NCBI RefSeq assembly: GCF_023065955.2
Contig: NW_026622808.1
Location: forward strand, 46,326,475-46,390,474
Direction: 5' to 3'
DNA length: 64,000 nt
From: Ursus arctos
Taxonomy: Eukaryota > Chordata > Mammalia > Carnivora > Ursidae
Shown: piece by piece, positions 24,000 to 36,415 of the stretch
How the letters are laid out: every line of letters begins with the position of its first letter
Numbering within the stretch: position 1 is the stretch's first letter
Position numbers and translations under genes: made by a program
Notes under the pieces: generated by a model
Told to the model about the DNA's origin: nothing
What the model saw: the letters and a program-made list of their open reading frames with translations, nothing else
Databases searched by the model: none

Positions 24000-24720
24000 A
24001 AAGCTGGGTGTTACTCTGGATTCCTGCCCTTCTAACAATTCCTTCCCACGAGCTAATCCATCACTAGATTCTCTTTTTCCTGCCTTCTCATTATATCCTT
24101 AAACCTATCAGCCTCTCCTGACCTCTGCTGGCACCATCACCCTAGACCAAGCCATTACCATGCCTCCCCCTTGACTTTTGTAATTGCTCTCTCATTGGTT
24201 TGCCTGACTCCAATCTCTTCTTGTCGAAGCCATACAGGCTTTTATAAATAGAAATCTGATTCTGTTACCCCCTTGCTTTAAAACCGTTCAATGGTTTCCC
24301 ATTGTACTTTGAGTAAAATCCAAATTCAGCATTATGGTCCAGTTGGCCAAGCATAATAAGCCCCTTCCCACCTCTCTAACTGTGCTTGGAGACCCAATCT
24401 CCCCACTGCCTCTCAGAGTTCTCCCACACTCATGCATTATCACCGTACTGGCCACCTTTCCGTTGCTCAAGCATACCAAATTCTTTCCTCTCCATGCTGT
24501 TTCCTCTGTCTGGAACATAGTCTCCTACTCCCCCCAAGACTCATCCCCAACCTCTTTGTATGGCTGGCTCCTCTGATCTTACTGGTCTCACCCTAAATAT
24601 GGCCTCCTCCATGAGCCCTTCTCTGACCACCTTACCCAAAGAACATTCCTTTTCTACTTCTAGCCCAATGCCATGCAATATCGCCTTCCCAAAAAGAAAG
24701 TTTGACACCCTCTTGTAGGG
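24000..24720 (+). repeat. L2, ~700 bp of ORF2 and 3' end
   Basis: Typical L2 landmarks: ttgctttaaaaccgttcaat, ggtttcccattgtactttga, gtaaaatccaaattcagcat, ctgtttcctctgtctggaac and cctccatgagcccttctctg. Stop codons are frequent; it is a dead fossil. Confidence 0.82.
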
Positions 24721-25834
24721 ATTGCACATTATCCTCTTTAGCTTGTTTCAAGAATCTGAGAAACAGAAACCCCAACTTTTTACCCTGTCTCAAGGCCATA
24801 GATGCTGCTACAGTAGCAGTGCGAGATTAAATACTTGGAGATCTGCTCCTGCTGGGATCCATTTCCTCTATCAACAGGCACACTCCAAAAGGAATAGCAT
24901 TTGGATGGTGGGGGACCCACTTGAGCTGATTTGCCTTCAATCCAGTCAACAAGGCAAGGCAATTTAGTCTCACATTTAGTACCACTTACTTTGCTAAGTA
25001 CATTCTAACAGTTTTAATGACCTAACCCAGGGAGCACTCTGTCTACATATAAGTTGATTGGTTGAGAACTTTGATTGCCCCACTGGAGACTTCACTATTA
25101 ATCCATGATTTATTAAGCCATTAGTCAAAGATTTCAACACCCCAAACATGCTGTCGTTAATACTTAAGCTACCCTCCCATGTCTCACCCTTCTGTTCCAC
25201 GTCTTGGAATGACTGCTGGGAGTTGCTGCCTCTGGATACCTGCCCCAAGAACCACCAGCATCCCCATCTCCCCTCGTGTTCTGCACACACTCTTCAGCCT
25301 TGAACTGTGAATTATCTATCTCCAGAGCCCTTGGCAGGAGCGCCACCACAGCCTTAACCAACTTCTAGACTTCTTCATCTGACATTATCCATCTTGGCCC
25401 TGTAAGGGCTTTTAATATGCCCTGCAGCAGCTTCCCTTTTTCTCAACTAATTATGAAACTTGATCAGAATCATCTGCAAACTCACTCATTTTTGCAAATA
25501 TGCTTGAGGATGTGATGCAAAAGAGGTGTGTATATAATGGATGCCACCTCTCTGCCAGACATGATCCATCAGATTGTTCATTTCTATAGCTGCTTTCAAG
25601 TGTATTTTTTTAAACAGAATTTTACCTCCTTTTTTTTTTTTTTATCTTCCTCCGGGGTTAAAAAAGTGAAGTGTGGAAGAAAAATTAAAATCAACTCATT
25701 ATTACCACTGCCATATCCTATTAAAGAGATATTTCTTCATACCAATACTAGTATAAGTAATAAGCAGTATTCCAGAATTCAGCTTCCCTTCTTTCCTCTT
25801 TCTCTTTTGGCATTTATTCCCTATATCAATCAGA
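24721..25834. other. Unassigned unique sequence
   Basis: No gene or repeat recognised apart from a T14 run near 25630-25643. Confidence 0.6.
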
Positions 25835-26960
25835 ATTCCTAGTTCCAAGAAACCAAAACCAAATCTCAATGTCTAGAGGTAAAATGAATTTATTGGACAG
25901 AAATTGGAAACTCGCAGAATCAACCAGAGATCCAAAGAGCAAGGACTGGAAAATGTTAAGGAACCATGAGAGGCTGGGAAGTTGGGTTTGGGGAATATTT
26001 GGGAAGTTACTACTGCCACAAAACTCAAAAGACAGCCATGCTTACTGCTGCTGGGGCCACCTAAGTGCATGCTAATGGAACCTTCTTCTTTCCATCCTCT
26101 GCTTAAGATGTAAAGTCCTTGGTGAGAGAATATGAGGGCTGAGCTAGCTCATGTGCTCATGCCCTGGGAGCCGGGCAATATGGAAACAGGGAAACTGGCC
26201 CCAAGAATGAATGCTAGGGTGCATTGCAAGCTCCTCCCTTCAAGACCCAGCCCCTCATCCCCCAGCTGCTGGGGATGTTGCCTGCAGATGGCTCACAGGT
26301 GAATCCCTCCTAAGTAATCATCCTCCCCTGGGAGGAGCTACCTCATCCAAGGTACAGCCTCTACAGGGGGCATCCTGTGGTTCAATGTCCGGTGGATACA
26401 GGAACACAAAGGCCTGACCCCTATGCCTCAGTTTGGGACATTACTTTCTTTTCTTTTTTCTTTTTTAAGATTTTATTTATTTATTTGACAGAGAGAGAGA
26501 CAGCCAGCGAGAGAGGGAACACAAGCAGGGGGAGTGGGAGAGGAAGAAGCAGGCTCATAGCGGAGGAGCCTGATGTGGGGCTCGTTCCCATAACACCGGG
26601 ATCACGCCCTGAGCCGAAGGCAGACGTTTAACCGCTGTGCCACCCAGGCGCCCCAGTTTGGGACATTTCTGAAGGGCCATCCCGGACTCAGAGCTCTGCA
26701 CAGAGCCGGCTGACATGTCAATGCAAACTCTATCATTGTTCAACTTCATCCTGTCCCGGTCCTATTTTCCTCACTCCCTTACAGGTGTTCTTCCTAAGAA
26801 TGCTCTTACAGGCAAATAACTGTCTCAGGGTCTGCCTTCAACCTATGACAGTCCCCCTCAGTTTCCCAAAAAGAACCACACTTAATAGGAAAGTCTGTCA
26901 TAAATAAGACAGGGCGTGGATACTGGGTAACCAAAGCAAATGACATATGTCCACTACATG
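25835..26960. repeat. Ancient interspersed repeat, family unnamed, with a SINE inside
   Basis: Starts with tcaatcagaattcctagttc and gtaaaatgaatttattgg, and ends near gacatatgtccactacatg. This end pattern recurs at 17450, 28690, 33850, 40440 and 43490. I believe it is an old mammal-wide repeat but cannot name it. Confidence 0.5.
26443..26654 (-). mobile_element. Can-SINE, young ursid-type variant
   Basis: Antisense copy whose sense strand reads gcacagcggttaaacg, gggcgtgatcccgg and ggctcctccgctatgagcc. This variant set is typical, to my knowledge, of bear/panda SINEs. Duplication agtttgggacatt at 26430-26442 and 26655-26667. Confidence 0.93.
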
Positions 26961-27164
26961 TCCAAGAACTTTTCCATGTCCAGATCAGACACTGCCATTA
27001 GCAAGTGTTACCTTTATTGTTCTATATTTTTTTTAATCCTAGAAAAGTCCTATGAAATCAGGTGAATTTTCTTACCCTCACTCATCCTTCTGCTTCCCCA
27101 TGCTCCCTTGTACATCTCACTCCTTCCTGTATCTATAGCTATATATTTTTATATCTCTCTCAGA

Positions 27165-27216
27165 GAGGAAGGGAAGGCAAGAGAGAGGGAGGGAGGGGGA
27201 GAGGGAAGGAGAGATA
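27165..27216 (+). repeat. GA/G-rich low-complexity tract
   Basis: Purine-only stretch with four short G runs (27187-27205), otherwise (GA)n and (GGGA)n. Confidence 0.85.
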
Positions 27217-27344
27217 CAAGATGTGATCTTACTTCTGTTTATTCTCATGTTCTTCTCCCTCCTTGGAATTTTCTTCTCCCTATCTCTACCAGCATAAAGT
27301 CTACCTATTCTTATTTATAAAACCAGTCCCTCACATATGAAAAG

Positions 27345-27460
27345 CACGCGAATGGTTCAAAGTGCTTTCACTGATATGATCTCACAAAACTACCACAAAG
27401 AAAGCAGAACACATATTGTTACTCCCATTTTACTAATGGGGAGATCTGCCTTGGAGATGA
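27345..27460 (-). repeat. MIR fragment
   Basis: Reverse-order MIR text: agtgctttcactgatatgat, ctcacaaaactaccac, actcccattttactaatggg. Confidence 0.6.
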
Positions 27461-27509
27461 GAGTTCATCCAGATTCACTCCTCCATCATGTCCTTTGAGA
27501 ATCTTCCAA

Positions 27510-27745
27510 CCCACGTTGACCCTTCTCTAAACTACTGCAGTGATTAGTTTGTATACCAAACTTGATTCACAGCATCAGGTATCCTTCTCCTGGTATTCCT
27601 TGCATGAATATGTTTGGTTCCTGCCTGGCATTCCCATTCTCCAACCCACCCTACTCTGTTCCAGGCTAGAGATAAGCTTTCAGAGGGTCAGGGCCCCATC
27701 TTAAGTCCTACCAGCACCCAGCATGGTGCTCTAACCCTTTTAGGT
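27510..27745 (+). repeat. L2-like fragment
   Basis: ttctctaaactactgcagtg, aagctttcagagggtcaggg and ccagcacccagcatggtgct resemble an L2 3' region. Diverged. Confidence 0.5.
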
Positions 27746-27950
27746 TAGAGACCCAGGACTCAGTCCTGGCTTTGGCACTTCCTTGATGGTTGACCTTGAA
27801 CAAGTGGTTTAACTCTTATGAGCCTTAGATTCTCCATCTATGAAAGGACGAGTGCCTACTTTGTAACATTATTGTGAGATTAAATGAAGCATTTGAGAAA
27901 ACTTCTATCACGTCACACAATAGCTACTTAATAAGGGATCATTTTTCCTT
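27745..27950 (+). repeat. MIR
   Basis: ttggcacttccttgatggtt, gaccttgaacaagtggttta, ttctccatctatgaaagg and ttgtgagattaaatgaagc match the MIR order. Confidence 0.75.
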
Positions 27951-28029
27951 CATTTTCACTTGCACAGTGCTAGGCACACCAGGGTCATTTTTGTGAATAT
28001 TTATTAATATACTATTAAAAGAAATGATG

Positions 28030-28141
28030 AGGGGTACCTGGCTGGCTCAGTCAGTAGAGCATGCAACTCTTGATCTTGGGGTTGTGAGTTCAAGCCCTAT
28101 GTTGGAACATAGATCTTACTTAAAAAAAAATGATATATAAC
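28030..28141 (+). mobile_element. Short Can-SINE (older, short form)
   Basis: Only the tRNA-like part followed by taaaaaaaaa: ctggctggctcagtcagtag, catgcaactcttgatcttgg, gttgtgagttcaagccc. The CT-rich block is absent. Duplication aaaagaaatgatg at 28017-28029 and 28142-28154. Confidence 0.9.
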
Positions 28142-28429
28142 AAAAGAAATGATGGACATAGATATGTAAGGAAATGGACAGTAGTCTTAAAAACATTTAA
28201 AAATGTGTTTGGTATTTACCACATGCAAGCCCAAATATATATTTCAGTGCCACCATCTATTATGAAACACCAACTAATCCCTCTGCCTTCCCACCAACCA
28301 TGCACCAAAAAAACCGGCAGTTTGTATGTCTGTTACTGTACAGACCATCACAGGCTGTTAATACATACTATAATGTATATTTTACCAAAACATGGTATTT
28401 TATAAACCAGGAGCAAGTCTCATCGTGAG

Positions 28430-28555
28430 GCTGTGTTAACTACAGCCCAGAGAATAAGTGATTGTCCAAAGTCACACAGTCAAAAAGTAGCAGATTGGGA
28501 GCTAATACTCAGATCTGGTGAGTCCAGAACCACTATCTTTTCCTCTAGCCCACAA
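28430..28555 (-). repeat. MIR fragment
   Basis: tgtccaaagtcacacagtca, agcagattgggagctaatac and gaaccactatcttt are MIR in reverse. Confidence 0.65.
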
Positions 28556-28689
28556 ATAGACAGTGTTATTTCATAATCAGCTTTCCTTTCTCTCAGACCC
28601 ATGGTGAAAACTCTGGTTTATACACCAAAAACATATGAGATTAATGTTAATTTTACTTGAGCAAACGTTCAAAGTCATTTGGTTGCCAA

Positions 28690-29310
28690 AAAAGGGAAAC
28701 CCACTTAGACTATCTTAAATAAAAGAAGTTGGTTTTGTTTTGTTTTGTTTTTAAGTTTTGTTTGCTTGTTTGTTTAAGAACCAGGTGTATCTTATGAAAT
28801 CTCAAGGCTGCTGAGAAACTAAGAACCAGAAAAGCTAGCTCGAATTAAGGAAACCATGTTCTCTGTTTGCTCCTCTCCATTCTTCCCCACCACATTGTCT
28901 CCTGGGCTCTCACTCTGCTTCTCTCCCTAGTGTGCACACTCTTCTCAGAGCCATTATTCTCTGCTTCTTCATAACTGCAGACTGAAATGTGACTACCTGA
29001 ACTTCTTTATCACTTCCCACTTCCAAAGCCACCAACTAGCTCACTATCATCCCCGTGTTCCAATTCCAAATTCCTAGGTGAGACATCTGATTGGCTGAGC
29101 CCAACCAAGGGGAGGACTCACTTTACTCAGGTGCCTATCCTCATCCAACCTGCTGGAGTCATGAAGGAGTATAGTTATGTAACATAATCATGAACTTCAG
29201 AGTGTCAATTCTTTGTGTTTGGAGAGGGACACTTTATCAGGGAAAGAATAGCCCAGAAGTAGCTACTAGAATAACCCTGGATATTTAAATGACAGTCTTA
29301 TATTAATCAT
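28690..29310. repeat. Ancient interspersed repeat, same unnamed family
   Basis: cttaaataaaagaagttggt opens it (with a TTTTG-rich expansion at about 28733-28780), and acatctgattggctgagccc lies near the 3' part, as in the 25835 copy type. Confidence 0.45.
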
Positions 29311-29454
29311 CTGGCTTCTCCCAAACATCTCAGTGATGGGCATCTCCACGTAGGCATTATGACCATTATCTAAAGAGAGATGTGAACGCAAACAGTGCTG
29401 CCGTCACAGGGCTGCCCCACTCAAATCTCCTTTCAAGAGAGACACTGGCATCTC

Positions 29455-30105
29455 AAAGAGATTTGCACCCTTGTGTTCATCACAACATTATTCACAATAG
29501 CCAACAGGTGGAATCAACCTAAATGACCATCAACAGATGAATGAATAAAAAATGTGGTATATACATACAATGAAATATTATTCAGCCTGAAAAAATCATG
29601 AAATTCTCACACATGCTAACCTGGATGAATCTTGAGGACATTATGCTAAGTAAAACAAGTCAGTCATAAAAAGACAAATATTGCACGACTACACTTATGT
29701 GACGTATCTACAGTAGTCAAACTCTTAGAAACAAAAAACAGAATGGTGGTTGCCAAGGAGGTATGGAGAGGGGAGAAAAGGGAATTTGTTAAATGGATAT
29801 TGAGTTTCTATTTTGCAAGGTAAAAAAGTTCTAGAGATCCACGGTACACATAGCTAACATTCCTGTACACTTAAAAATGGTGAAGATGCTGGGAAACCCG
29901 GGTGGCTCAGTCAGTTCAGCATGCAACTCTTGATTTCCGCTCAGGTCATGATCTCAGAGTGGCGAGATCAAGCCCTGCGTCAGGCTGTGTGGAGCCTGCT
30001 TAAGATTCTCTCTCCCCCTCTGCCCCTCCCCCCTCTCTAAAAAAAAAAAAAAGGTGAAGATGGTTATTTTATGTTATGTGTTTTTGACCACAATAGAGAG
30101 AGAGG
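29455..30105 (+). repeat. Old L1 3' end with a SINE inside
   Basis: Landmarks include tcatcacaacattattcaca, atagccaacaggtggaatca, ttattcagcctgaaaaaatc, agaatggtggttgccaagg and ctgtacacttaaaaatggtg. The last of these is split from ttattttatgttatgtg by the SINE. Confidence 0.85.
29889..30052 (+). mobile_element. Can-SINE
   Basis: Head with cgggtggctcagtcagttc, then ctgcttaagattctctctcc and poly-A. Duplication ggtgaagatg at 29879-29888 and 30053-30062. Inserted in an old L1 3' end. Confidence 0.92.
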
Positions 30106-30629
30106 GGCACAGGGAGTGCAGTTAACTGTGAGTCTCCACTTGTGAGTGTCTTCAGAATCTGCTTTTGTTTTCAGCTTCCCAGTCAACGACAGGGCACAGG
30201 AAAGGCACAGAACTCATCAACACGGGATGCCTCTGCAGGGAAGCCTTGTACCAGTGCTCCCTTCGGGCTGGCCACAATTCTCAGAGCTGTCCTACATTCT
30301 GAGGCTTGTCCTCTTTCCTTCCCCCTCACCTTTCATAGATGTCAGCCCTCCTTCATGGTCTGAACGCTTTCCCTGACTATTCTTCCTTCCTTTCTCTTTA
30401 TCGTTCACTGGTATTCTATCCAATACATCTCTCATTTCTACCTCACCCTTACCATCTACTTCCCAAGGACGCTGCCTGTCCTAGATGACTAAAGTGTCAC
30501 ACCAAGTTCTTTCACACACCCATGAAAGCAAAGGGTGTGCGGGGGCATGCGTACCCACTGTTAAGGGCCCTGCATGTGGAAGCCCCCTTGAAAGCTAACC
30601 TGACACCCCAGACAGCTTTCTGTCTTCTC
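30106..30629. other. Unassigned sequence
   Basis: Weak L2-like wording around 30360-30480 (ctttccctgactattcttcc). No gene. Confidence 0.5.
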
Positions 30630-30825
30630 TGTTTCCACTGCATCTTTCACACCTCCATCACAATTACATTTGTAGTTCTTTACAAGTCCAGGATCCCACC
30701 GTGATATGCTCTTTGAAGGCTATAGGCACACACGGATTCATCTCGGTATCCCCAGCACCTGCCAGGGTGCCTAGCAGATAGGACATGTTCAGGAAATATT
30801 TGAGGAGGGAAAGAAGAAGAAAAGG
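30630..30825 (+). repeat. L2 3' end
   Basis: ctctttgaaggctataggca, ctcggtatccccagcacctg, ccagggtgcctagcagatag and ttcaggaaatatttgagg. Confidence 0.7.
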
Positions 30826-31639
30826 CAGGAGGGGACATTCCCAGAGGAAGGGTTAAAGGACAGGAACCATTGTTGGTGTATCTCAGAACACAGCCGATGC
30901 TCAACAATGCCCATGCACAGGCTGTACACCGTAGTCTGCCCCTTCCTATCAGCCACCAACAGTTACTAAACATGTATTGAGTGCTTACTGTGTGCAGGAT
31001 GGAGAGAGAATATCTCCACATGACTGAGGCCTGTGGTCTCTACCCTGAGCACTGAAACACAAGGACATTCGATTCTCCTGTTGTCAGCTGGTATCCATGT
31101 TTTTCCCAACTCTGTTTGGTCAACCAAGCGTCCTGGGCACACTGGATTCTGGCAGAGGTGAGGACGGGCAGAGTCACTGCTCAGGAATATGGACATTGAT
31201 GTCACTGCAAGTTCTCCCAGGTGATAAAAAGAAACATTCTACTTAATGATTCCTTAGTTATTTTCATGTACTGCCTGAGCTTTCTCATTGCTAGTTAGGT
31301 TGATCTTTCTTGAAACTAAGATTTACACTGTGAATATATTACCTGTTTCAAAAATCATCTGTTTGTAAATGAAATAACGCCTTTTTGCATGGGGAGGTTT
31401 GCAGACATGGTGTCCCAAGCCTTCCTCCTTCCATTTGATGATTTTACCACATTTAAGTCACTTAAGGCTTTTAAAACCATCACCTCAAACATTACAAAAT
31501 CTTGGGACTTTCTTTGAGAACAAATACTACTGAATACAACCCGATTTTAGCTCAATCTTTAAAAATTTGTTTTGCTGACTCATCCTTGCTCTGGGTGAAT
31601 TTCTGAGCTCCAGAGTGGAGTGACCAGTAAGTGATGGAG
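30826..31639. other. Unassigned sequence
   Basis: A short L2-like trace at about 30960-31010. 31240-31560 is repeat-free and AT-rich, possibly part of a regulatory block. Confidence 0.5.
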
Positions 31640-31760
31640 ATTGCTTCGGTTCAGTGTCCCTTAGCAACCATAATTTCACTTTTCTGTTGCCATAACAACT
31701 ATAGCATGAACATCAAGGTCATCAAGCCCACTGAGCCTCTCTCAGGAAGCTGACTCTCTC
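31640..31760. promoter_or_regulatory. Two RFX X-box-like motifs
   Basis: gtgtcccttagcaac (31654-31668) and gttgccataacaac (31686-31699) both resemble the GTNRCC(N)RGYAAC X-box; the second is nearly palindromic. They are 17 bases apart in repeat-free DNA. Confidence 0.4.
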
Positions 31761-33599
31761 ACTCTCTCCAGGCTTCTCTTCTCTGTTTGTTCTCACAGGA
31801 GACGTTTTATGGAAAATGACATTTGCTTGTCCCTTCCTCCACTCCACGTTACTTTAGAAAGTAATCTATTTAAATAAACAATATACTTCATAATGAAGGA
31901 GATATAAAGACCTTGCCTCAAAGATTGATAGAGCCACTGTAGCCTGGTATGGAAACTGTGCTATATTTCCAAATGGTTCTGTTAGTTTTTGTTTTTTATT
32001 AATGGAGAAACAATGTGGGGGGGTTGAAATTCTCAAAGTCTTGGGTTCCAGCATGACATCTGTCATGATCTCTGTACTCGGGTCCCTTAGCTTATAGTTT
32101 CTGGGGAAACAAGGGGGGTAGGGAGGGGCTAAATTTGATGATTTCCAAGGTCTCTTCCAGTTCCTAAATTTGTGAATTCACATTTCAGTGCATCACATTT
32201 TGTGGAAGTTTGCTTTTAAGTGGTAAACAGAAGCTAGTCAAGCAGAGGGAGCCTTGTCCACCTCTCACAGAACAATCAGATTTTTGGAACAAAGGCAAAA
32301 GGCCCCTCTTGATATGAGCTTTTGTACTCATTCCTATGTGCGCAAGTCTTCCAAGTGGAAGACTTGGCACTCCAGAAATGTTGAATCACCATGAATAATT
32401 ATGTGGCAAGGAAACTTTCCCTTTTTTGTGTTCTCTTAAGAATTATAAATAGTTGACATTAAAAATGGCTCTTCACCTCAGCTCTCACCTCAAAATCAGA
32501 GGAATTAGCTGGATATTAGCACTTGGAGATAGTACAATTTCATAGTTCTATTGAGGCAGACAAATACATTCCCAGCAAAACTGATTTTACTTTTGGGAAA
32601 AGAAGGGTCTATTCGGGTTCCTACAAGAGTGATTCTTAGCACATTCCAGATAAACCCAACTTGCCAAGCTTTCCCAGTCATTATTGTTAATGGCAACCAT
32701 CTTCTGAAATTCTGCACTGCTCATCACGCAATGTTTCACTGTGCATCAAATGAATTTGATTTCAGGACATAAGCACTGTGTTCATTTACCGAACTGAAGA
32801 CCTCACCTTTTTGCCTTTTTGTTGATGGTTGGAAAACATATTTCATTCGTTGAGGATAGTTCTTAATGTATTGTGCCTTTTTCTATCTGCCAGAGTGTTT
32901 ACAGTATCGTTATATGGTTTTTCTTTTCTTCTTTTCCCGAAAAGCAGTGAGAGCTAGGACTGGTGTTTGAAATGATCATCTGCCCCTTTGCTGGTTCTGC
33001 CAATTCTTACTGACATCAAAGTCTTAATGCTTGTTAATTATGGCCTCTTCCCCCCAAACCCGCACCGGCGCAGACAACTTGAGAAGCTGCTAGGGATAAT
33101 ATGGCACCAAGAAAGCCACTTATGTGGTTGAAATTTTCTCTCTGGGGAAAACGAAGGGCACTGCAAGAAAGAAGGGCTGCTCCCTTTTGCCCTTGTTTCT
33201 TCAGTTCTTTCTCTCAGGAAGAAAAAAAAAAATGACTCTTGGCAAAGGAGGCAAGACACCTGGAAAGTAGTCAATGATTTCCTCCTGGAGGCATAGAGAT
33301 CTAAGTAGTGAGTTCGGTAGAATTGGAAGAAGATGACAGACACACACACAAATGATAAATTCCTTATAAAAATGCTGATTAGAAACCAGGGCCTGGCACA
33401 GAGTGGGCACTTCATAAATATCTCCAAGACGCACATGTGAATCCCAATGTTGGGAATGAGCACGTGCTAAGTGGAGGCAGAATAAAGCTGCGACACTGAG
33501 GAATTAGATCAAAGTTGACCCCTCATGGATGATCCACACGATTTTATGGCACACTGATCATTTAGGAGGCAGGTTTGCATGTCAGAGCTCTGCCACACG
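31761..33599. other. Unassigned unique sequence
   Basis: No gene or clear repeat. 32500-32780 is repeat-free with homeodomain-like words (gtcattattgttaatggc). Confidence 0.5.
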
Positions 33600-33750
33600 C
33601 TCTCACTGGCGCTCAGAACTGCCCTGAGAGCAGAAGATTTCCCCATTCCTATTTCATAGGCAAAGAAACTGAAATGGAAATTGAACAACTTGGTGAAAGT
33701 CCTACAGCTCAAGGGCTATGGAACCAGGACTCCCGGCCCTGTGGGGCTTT
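33600..33750 (-). repeat. MIR fragment
   Basis: ttcataggcaaagaaactga, cttggtgaaagtcctacagc and ccaggactcccggccc are the reverse MIR core. A separate MIR 3' tail on plus may lie at 33385-33425 (gcctggcacagagtgggcac). Confidence 0.65.
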
Positions 33751-35296
33751 ACCTGAGGGTGAAAGCTCTTCTACAAAGTGGATGAATTTGGAATTAGAAT
33801 TACTCACCTATAAAATACAGTTAAACCAAAAAAAAAAAAAAAGAACAAAGGCATCAGTCAGGGTTCCTGCCTACAGGCAAGATAAACTAACTGCAACCCC
33901 CTTCAACGAGAAGGGTTAATTGAGGATGTAAATGGCTCAGGATGAATGGGTGGCTGGAAAGGGAGGCTTAGGAATGGCAAGGGTTCTGAGAGCGGATGTG
34001 CTGGGAGCAGGGAGCACAGCAACTCTCTTCAGAAAGAGTCTGACACCACTCTTAATGCTGCCACCAATGGCCACGAAAATCTTCTCAAACACTTTCTTTA
34101 TGCTTCTAACCCTACTTCAAGAATAAAGTCCCAGGAGAGAGTGTCTGATTGGGTGAGCTCAAGCCACACATCCAACTCCTGAGTCTTCTGGAGAGCAGGT
34201 GGAGGTGGGAGATGCTTTCCTTCCCAGCACCTCCCCCACCCCCAATTTCTGTAACAGGACAGTGATACATGAAGCCCACATCCAACAGAGGAGGGCTAAT
34301 TCTCCAGAAAAAAAAGCTGTTGGTATTAGGAACATGAATGAATACTGCACCAATTCTGTGTTATAGATACCATCCAAAAGAATTTGACTAGGAAGTTAAA
34401 TCCTATATGTATAAGGCCGGGCCACCTCCCATCACTTGGACCCTTCTTGGGGTTCCTGGGATAACATAGCACAAACACAGCTAGGAGGACACATAGAATC
34501 CTGCTGTGTGAAATGTGCTGGTATCAGGGAAGGAGTCCAATTCACTCATGCTTAAGGGAGCAAGATGCTACAGAGTCCTGTGTTGGTCAAGCCCTGATCC
34601 ACGCTGCACTGTCCTTCCTAATACCACAATACCTTCAGGATGCTCTCCTTCATTATTGTAAATCGCAGCTGGTAACTATCAGATTTAGAGCTCTATTGGC
34701 AACCCAGTGGGAAAAAAATGTTCCTTTTGCCTGTCCAGCACCCTTTCATCTTTCCAGAAGCAGCATCTGGGTTCTGGCAGGAGGGACAACACCTCCTCCA
34801 CTCTTAGACCACATCGTGCCAGTGGGGCTGCCCACCATCTCCCCTGATCCTGCAATGGCATGACCAAAGCCTGGACAACTCAAACAATCCTCCCTCCTGG
34901 CAGCAGTGATTGGTGCAGGACATGGGCATGTTAACCAAGTTGGGCCAGAAATACTCAAGTCTGGGACTTCTGATGGAAGAATCGAGAACAAGTAGCTTTT
35001 CTATAGGGAGATGACTCACTGGTGAGGATACCGTCCACAACTAGGGGCAGTCTGCTCCCCATAACATAATAGATGGCCTACACGTGAAGAGGACAGAGGC
35101 AGAGTTGAGAGAGAGAGAAAAGTAGATGTTGAGCCACACCGCTTGAGATTTGGATGCAGTCATTCTCACGTCCATTCCCGAAGCTACACCCGGATTTTCA
35201 ATTTTGTGAGTCACTAATTCCCTCTTCGTGACTGAGTCCGTTTGAGTTGTATTTCTCCCCACGCTTGTCCTCCACAAATACAAGAACAATAAATCC
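33751..35296. other. Old repeat traces and unassigned sequence
   Basis: 33850-34160 may be another copy of the unnamed ancient family. 34880-34960 (gcagtgattggtgcaggaca, gttgggccagaaatactcaa) may be its far end. No gene. Confidence 0.45.
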
Positions 35297-35480
35297 ACCC
35301 ATTCATTCAGCAAATATTTATTGAGTGCCAGGAGCTCTGCTAGGTACTGGCGATACTATAATGTGCAAAACAGACATGGACTCTACAGTCCGGGGGTGGA
35401 GAGACACATTAGTCAAGGAAATACACAGATAAATATGCTTTGAAAAGCTGTGATGAGTGCTAAGAAGGAAAATATAGAGC
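35297..35480 (-). repeat. L2 3' end
   Basis: cccattcattcagcaaatat, ttattgagtgccaggagctc and tgctaggtactggcgatact are the reverse of an L2 3' end. Confidence 0.72.
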
Positions 35481-35639
35481 ACTTTGAGACTGTAAAGAAG
35501 GCCGATCTGGCTACTTCCTGGACACGAAAGGGATCAGAAATGTTGACCCGTAAGAGAGGAGGCTGATGTCAGGGCAATAGGGGTGCTCTTCAGGAGAGGC
35601 TAAGGGAAGAGAGAGGAAGATCAAATGAGCCAGGTAAAG

Positions 35640-36415
35640 CAGTCTCTGCCCAATTGTATTTGAGCATCCCCCACCTTTCTTTAAATTGTGGTAAGAACAC
35701 TAAACATGAGATCTACCCTCTTAAATCTGTAAGTGCGTCATACGGTATGATTAGCCGCAGACGCAATGTTGTACAACATTTCTCTAGAACTTACTCATCT
35801 TGCTTGACTGAATGCTTGTACCTACCGACCAGCAATTCCCCATTTCCCCTTCCCTCGGCCCCGGCAACCACCATTCTGCTCTACTTCTACATGACTGACG
35901 AGTTTAGATTCCTCACCAAAGAGGAATGGCGTAGTGTCTGTCCTTCTGTGACTGATTTCACCTAGTAAAATGTCTTCCACGTCATCTGTCACATATGGCA
36001 GAATTTCCTTTTTTTAAAGGCTGAATAACATTCCATTGTGTGTATATACCACAGTTTCTTTATCCATTCACCCGTGATGAGCACTCAGCTTGTTTCCACT
36101 TTTGACTATTGTGCATAATGTTGTGATAAATGCGGGAGTGCAGCTATCTCTTCAAGATCTTGATTTCAACTCTTGTGGGTCTTTTTTATTTTTAAGATTT
36201 TATTTATTTGACACAGAAGGAAAGAGAGAGCACGAGCAGAAGGAGTGGCAGGAAGAGGGAGAGGGAGAAGCAGGCTCCCCACTGAGCAGAGATGTGGGGC
36301 TCGATCCCAGGACCCTGAGATCATGACCTGAGTTGAAGGCAGACACTTAACCAACTGATCCACCCAGGTGCCCCTCTTTGGGGTCTTTTTAAGGCTTCAC
36401 AACAAAGACCATGGA
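35640..36415 (-). repeat. Old L1 3' end with a SINE inside
   Basis: Reverse L1 text: ctaaacatgagatctaccct, cattctgctctacttctaca, gactgatttcacctagtaaa, aaggctgaataacattccat and ctttatccattcacccgtga. Confidence 0.8.
36187..36374 (-). mobile_element. Can-SINE
   Basis: Antisense copy ending gatccacccaggtgcccc. Duplication tcttgtgggtcttttt / tctttggggtcttttt (36171-36186, 36375-36390), one mismatch. Inserted in an old antisense L1 3' end. Confidence 0.93.
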
